Origin: Candidatus Magasanikbacteria bacterium RIFOXYC2_FULL_42_28
Lineage (GTDB): Bacteria > Patescibacteriota > Patescibacteriia > Magasanikbacterales > GWA2-37-8
Length of the DNA stretch: 43,002 bases
Direction of reading: 5' to 3'
NCBI GenBank assembly: GCA_001784435.1
Contig: MFQZ01000007.1
Coordinates: forward strand, 137 to 43,138
The notes beneath the pieces were generated by a model, which did not search any database, was not told where the DNA came from, and saw only the letters and a program-made list of their open reading frames with translations. Shown here piece by piece: positions 42,160-43,002 of this stretch. The translations under genes were made by a program, and so were the position numbers. Every line of letters starts with the position of its first letter. Within the stretch, counting starts at the first letter, position 1.

Positions 42160-42191
42160 TTAAAAAATAGGACAAAAGTCCTATTTTTTAA
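42160..42191 (-). terminator. terminator of tRNA-Asn
   Basis: AAAAAATAGGAC and GTCCTATTTTTT form a 12-bp stem around a 4-nt loop just after the tRNA 3' end on the minus strand. Confidence 0.85.
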
Positions 42192-42196
42192 TTATG

Positions 42197-42268
42197 CTCC
42201 GGGACTAGGATTCGAACCTAGGATATCCACGTTAACAGCGTGGCGTTGTACCACTCAACTATCCCGGA
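42197..42268 (-). tRNA. tRNA-Asn(GUU)
   Basis: Acceptor TCCGGGA/TCCCGGA with discriminator G, anticodon stem CCACG/CGTGG and loop CTGTTAA giving GTT, T-arm CCTAG-GTTCGAAT-CCTAG style. CCA is not encoded. Confidence 0.95.
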
Positions 42269-42349
42269 ATTGGTACGCTTCATTCTGATTATTCCGGCTA
42301 TTAAGTGAAAAACTACTCTCCGCCCAAAGCGGATCAGCCTCGGGCTGAA

Positions 42350-42363
42350 ACTATCCCGGAATT
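42350..42363 (-). repeat. 14-bp copy of the tRNA-Asn 5' end
   Basis: ACTATCCCGGAATT repeats the first 10 nt of tRNA-Asn plus 4 nt of its flank, 78 nt away from the original at 42258-42271. The spacer holds CCGC-ccaaa-GCGG and TCAGCC-tcg-GGCTGA hairpins. Confidence 0.75.
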
Positions 42364-42389
42364 AAAAACCCGCCTCTTCGGCGGATTTA
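42364..42389 (-). terminator. terminator of the poly-Asn micro-gene
   Basis: On the minus strand AATCCGCC-gaaga-GGCGGGTT is followed by T's, about 25 nt past the micro-gene stop. Confidence 0.85.
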
Positions 42390-42413
42390 ATTTTGTAATA
42401 TTAAATTCACCGG

Positions 42414-42473
42414 CTAAACAAGCGGATTATTATTGTTATTATTATTGGCAACAATAGTAGTGAATTTCTTCAT
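42414..42473 (-). CDS. 19-residue poly-Asn micro-ORF
   Basis: MKKFTTIVANNNNNNNPLV is encoded directly behind a perfect consensus promoter and before a terminator, making a transcript of about 115 nt. Seven Asn codons form an AAT/AAC tract, which may vary in length by slippage. Whether the peptide or the RNA matters is unknown. Confidence 0.45.
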   Translation of the reverse strand: MKKFTTIVANNNNNNNPLV

Positions 42474-42483
42474 ATATAACGAT

Positions 42484-42512
42484 ATTATAACACATTTTGA
42501 CGGTTTTGTCAA
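42484..42512 (-). promoter_or_regulatory. consensus promoter of the poly-Asn micro-gene
   Basis: TTGACA (42512-42507), 17 nt, TATAAT (42489-42484), with TTGAC-aaaacc-GTCAA over the -35 and GTCAAAATGTG in the spacer as in the promoter at 36698. Confidence 0.88.
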
Positions 42513-42521
42513 TACACTTAT

Positions 42522-43002
42522 TTATCTAATACACGCGCCATTTAGACAACCCTTAGAACAATTCACTCGCCGTTTATTAAGCGTACGACCACTGCAATTA
42601 AATTCTAATAATCCATCGCGGATTAAGCCGGCATCAGTATTTTCAATAATATCACCTTCGCAAATATCACTAAATGTTGTTAAAAAGGCCGGGGCACCGC
42701 CGATAACGCTGTACAAAGAATTACTGCCGGCAATATAAACATCATCCTCGTTTTCCTTGTCCGCGCTATCGCAATAATTAGTGGTACTCTCGCTACCTCT
42801 ACTCACACACAACCCATTGGCGCAGGTCTGACCAGTTGGACATGCTACCGAAGTTTCATCGGCTCCTCCGAGAGAAACGTTACACGAAAATTCATCAACC
42901 GCCCCCGATAAACAACTATCCACATTAACCGAAGTGGCGCCAGTAGCATTATTAGTTACCACAGTCATACCAACAAAACCGACATCAACTCCATAATCAT
43001 TA
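42522..43002 (-). CDS. Cys-rich surface protein, C-terminal part (runs off the window)
   Basis: The frame is open to the right edge and ends at 42522. The C-terminal 160 or so residues contain repeated Cys-rich knots (ACPTGQTCANGLCV and NCSKGCLNGACIR), a pattern of small disulfide-bonded domains in secreted CPR proteins. The ATG at 42968 is internal; upstream codons remain open. No catalytic motif is seen. It is likely extracellular or cell-wall linked. Confidence 0.75.
   Translation of the reverse strand, partial: NDYGVDVGFVGMTVVTNNATGATSVNVDSCLSGAVDEFSCNVSLGGADETSVACPTGQTCANGLCVSRGSESTTNYCDSADKENEDDVYIAGSNSLYSVIGGAPAFLTTFSDICEGDIIENTDAGLIRDGLLEFNCSGRTLNKRRVNCSKGCLNGACIR

Noticed and set aside
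1-43002. CRISPR array
   Set aside because: No evenly spaced direct repeats with unique spacers and no cas genes were seen.
1-43002. Alternative genetic code (TGA as Gly)
   Set aside because: TGA ends many genes exactly at ATGA overlaps, and proteins end at expected family lengths.

Overview
The window looks like a chromosomal segment of a small-genome bacterium of the Candidate Phyla Radiation (Patescibacteria), most likely Parcubacteria-like. This is inferred from a group I intron inside a tRNA gene, a CCA tail encoded in only one of six tRNA genes, LTD, Gmad2 and Cys-rich surface proteins of the type common in that group, several strongly promoted micro-genes, and modest GC with A/T-rich spacers. 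TGA works as a stop codon at many ATGA gene junctions, so this is not a code-25 lineage. No rRNA or ribosomal protein is present, so the placement is tentative.

Layout. 1-750: minus-strand tRNA cluster Ala(UGC), Phe(GAA, split by a 286-nt group I intron), Pro(UGG). 860-1275: MgtC-family protein. 1442-7901: minus-strand operon of a PfkB/adenosine-type kinase, two Ca2+/cation exchangers, S-adenosylhomocysteine hydrolase, an O-antigen-ligase-like protein, a small membrane protein and an M50-like protein. 8095-14829: a complete, overlapping histidine operon G-D-C-phosphatase-B-H-(A-F fusion)-IE, with a His-codon leader ORF, mutually exclusive hairpins and a 16-bp palindrome over the promoter, next to a TrpR/YerC-family regulator. 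15367-15817: Phd/RelE-type toxin-antitoxin pair. 16004-17231: Fur/Zur-type regulator plus ZIP transporter behind a palindromic operator. 17245-24159: surface protein, rRNA methyltransferase, RluA-type pseudouridine synthase, EngB, a 20-residue basic micro-gene, RecQ and a class IV aminotransferase. 24160-26160: tRNA-Ser(CGA), ArsR/ArsP arsenic cassette, tRNA-Ser(UGA) and degenerate tRNA copies. 26208-28185: TrmB-type regulator divergent from a GC-rich radical SAM gene. 28336-36427: LTD surface protein, Nramp-Gmad2 fusion, BipA/TypA and MATE. 36543-39730: acidic micro-gene, P-type Ca2+ ATPase and small proteins. 39883-41581: HTH plus AlbA_2/ATPase-fold pair. 41820-42390: tRNA-Asn with degenerate 3'-end copies and terminators. 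42414-43002: poly-Asn micro-gene and the end of a Cys-rich surface protein.

How genes work together: AhcY and the kinase could clear S-adenosylhomocysteine and adenosine; the his operon encodes every step from PRPP/ATP to histidine, although its HisG lacks a regulatory domain; the exchangers, P-type ATPase, ZIP, Nramp-like and MgtC proteins form a large ion-homeostasis set.

The most unusual signals are (1) the tRNA-Phe group I intron with readable P1 and P10 guide pairing; (2) two families of hairpin elements, A and B, each found in degenerate 3'-end copies of both tRNA-Ser and tRNA-Asn, where family B shows compensatory base changes; (3) the HisA-HisF fusion and layered his control; (4) two micro-genes sharing one promoter/operator design; and (5) palindromic repeats sitting in frame in ahcY and in the LTD gene.
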